Shown here one piece after another: positions 62,958 to 64,000 of a stretch of 64,000 nucleotides of DNA. The notes beneath the pieces were generated by a model that was not told where the DNA came from, did no database searches, and worked only from the letters and a program-made list of their open reading frames with translations. The translations under genes and the position numbers were made by a program. The first letter of the stretch is position 1. Every line of letters begins with the position of its first letter. Source of the stretch: Oceanobacillus oncorhynchi (GTDB lineage Bacteria > Bacillota > Bacilli > Bacillales > Amphibacillaceae); NCBI RefSeq assembly GCF_000821065.1, contig NZ_CDGG01000001.1, positions 1,488,001 through 1,552,000 on the forward strand, written 5' to 3'.

Positions 62958-64000
62958 ATGAAAGAAAAAATAATAGAAAAATTGACTGAAATAGTAGGAG
63001 AGCGTTTGTTAATAGATGTGGATGACCGTGTCTCATACGGCTATGATGCGTCCTTTGGACAGTATATGCCGGATTATGTTGTTCAAGTGATGTCAACGGA
63101 AGAGGTACAGAAAATTGTACAGCTGGCGAATGCTTATGAAATTCCCATTTATCCAAGAGGAGCGAGCACAAGCCTTTCTGGAGGTCCTCTACCTGTACAC
63201 GCAGGTATTGTAATGGATTTTTCCCAGTGGAATCAGTATCTGGAAATTTTTCCGGATGATTTGTTAATCAAGGCAAGTCCAGGTGTGAAAACAGGAGATA
63301 TTCATCAATTGGCAGAAAAGTATAACTTAATGTATGCGCCCGACCCTTCTTCTTCCTCGATCTGCACTATTGGCGGGAATTTAGCAGAAAACGCCGGCGG
63401 TCCCCGAGGAGTAAAATATGGTGTGACAAAGGATTATGTATTGGGGCTGGAGGTGGTTACCGCGGAAGGAGAAGTTATCCGTACGGGTGGAAATACCGTT
63501 AAAAATGTGACCGGCTATGATTTAACGAAGCTTTTAATCGGATCAGAGGGGACCCTTGGAATTATTACAGAGGCAACTTTAAGGCTGATTCCAAAGCCGA
63601 TGGATACGAAGACAGCAATGATTATATTCGAGGATTTGTATACTGCAGGAAAGTCTATTTCCAAAATATTAACATCGGGAGTAAGACCTTCTAAAATGGA
63701 GATTCTTGATCAGAATGCGATAAACAAAGTGGAGGATTATGCCGGACTGGATTTACCCAGAACGGCCGCGGCTATTCTGCTTGTTGAAGTGGATGGGGAT
63801 ACAGATGTATTGATGAAGGAACTGCATGTTATTCAGCAGGCTCTTTTAGAAATTGGTGTAGAGAATGTGCAAATTGCGAAAACCAAAGAGGAAGAAGCAA
63901 GGCTCTGGCAGGTGAGAAAATTAGTTTCACCTGCAATTGTCCAAAGCGGCTACACCAAAATATCAGAAGATGCGACCGTCCCGTTGAGTAAGATTCCAGA
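62958..64000 (+). CDS. glcD: Glycolate oxidase subunit GlcD-like FAD oxidase (partial)
   Basis: The first 347 residues of an FAD-linked 2-hydroxy-acid dehydrogenase; the 3' end lies beyond the window (the family is about 460 aa). The PCMH-type FAD domain shows IPIYPRGASTSLSGGPLPVH, CTIGGNLAENAGGPRGVKYG and NVTGYDLTKLLIGSEGTLGI. The C-terminal half begins with SKMEILDQNAINK. It would oxidise glycolate or D-lactate imported by the TRAP system. AGGTGGG precedes the ATG. GlcE/GlcF-like partners may follow outside the window. Confidence 0.9.
   Translation, partial: MKEKIIEKLTEIVGERLLIDVDDRVSYGYDASFGQYMPDYVVQVMSTEEVQKIVQLANAYEIPIYPRGASTSLSGGPLPVHAGIVMDFSQWNQYLEIFPDDLLIKASPGVKTGDIHQLAEKYNLMYAPDPSSSSICTIGGNLAENAGGPRGVKYGVTKDYVLGLEVVTAEGEVIRTGGNTVKNVTGYDLTKLLIGSEGTLGIITEATLRLIPKPMDTKTAMIIFEDLYTAGKSISKILTSGVRPSKMEILDQNAINKVEDYAGLDLPRTAAAILLVEVDGDTDVLMKELHVIQQALLEIGVENVQIAKTKEEEARLWQVRKLVSPAIVQSGYTKISEDATVPLSKIP

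Overview
The window is about 64 kb of AT-rich, low-GC Gram-positive DNA. The organism is very probably a member of the Bacillaceae (Oceanobacillus/Virgibacillus-like). Supporting marks are strong GGAGG ribosome sites, Bacillus-type hxlR-hxlAB, azlCD, paiAB, a ykkC riboswitch, a YjbH/SpxH-like protein, a CYP152 peroxygenase and a Firmicutes-type phn operon. No rRNA, tRNA or CRISPR array was seen. The genus is inferred from gene content only.

1-7.7 kb is a degenerate accessory stretch. It holds a broken CBASS (cyclic-oligonucleotide anti-phage) remnant: a CD-NTase with a frameshift and a nonsense codon, followed by an apparently intact Cap2 E2-E1 gene. Cap2 runs directly into a P-loop kinase gene that has lost its Walker A half. 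An alpha/beta-hydrolase pseudogene, bioY with a BirA operator and a frameshifted MFS transporter follow. A short GGGCGCG-containing repeat recurs four times here.

7.8-18.7 kb is mostly metabolic and transport: a guanidine-I riboswitch with a ykkCD-type exporter pair, a DHA2 MFS pump, hxlR divergent from hxlAB (ribulose monophosphate formaldehyde fixation), azlCD with an XRE-cupin regulator, and adhE behind a small ORF and a Rex-like operator. An XRE membrane protein and an IsdG-type haem-degrading enzyme close this part. An IS1182-family element lies at 18.8-20.6 kb.

20.8-35.7 kb holds regulators and small operons: a two-component system, a His-rich PadR with a large palindromic operator, pcp, a NUDIX hydrolase, and a nicotinamidase gene cut off by a truncated tnpB. 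Further along are a TetR/SpxH-like/YdhR group, marR-paiA-paiB, PadR plus a HAAS membrane protein, an lmo0954-like protein with PspA, and TetR divergent from an AhpD-like gene.

35.8-47.4 kb is a complete C-P lyase locus, phnF-GHIJKML-(PHP phosphoesterase)-DCEE, for phosphonate uptake and breakdown. A 37-codon upstream ORF overlaps the start of phnF.

47.6-57.5 kb carries a VOC protein, a sulfonate/nitrate-type ABC importer, an SSS symporter, and a LysR gene divergent from an ATC-hydrolase plus M20 amidohydrolase pair. Together these are read as a possible route from 2-amino-thiazoline-4-carboxylate through N-carbamoyl-cysteine to cysteine. A CYP152 P450 follows.

57.5-64 kb has two membrane proteins and then a TAXI-TRAP transporter, a FadR-type regulator and the start of glcD, suggesting import and oxidation of a 2-hydroxy acid. 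glcD runs off the window end.
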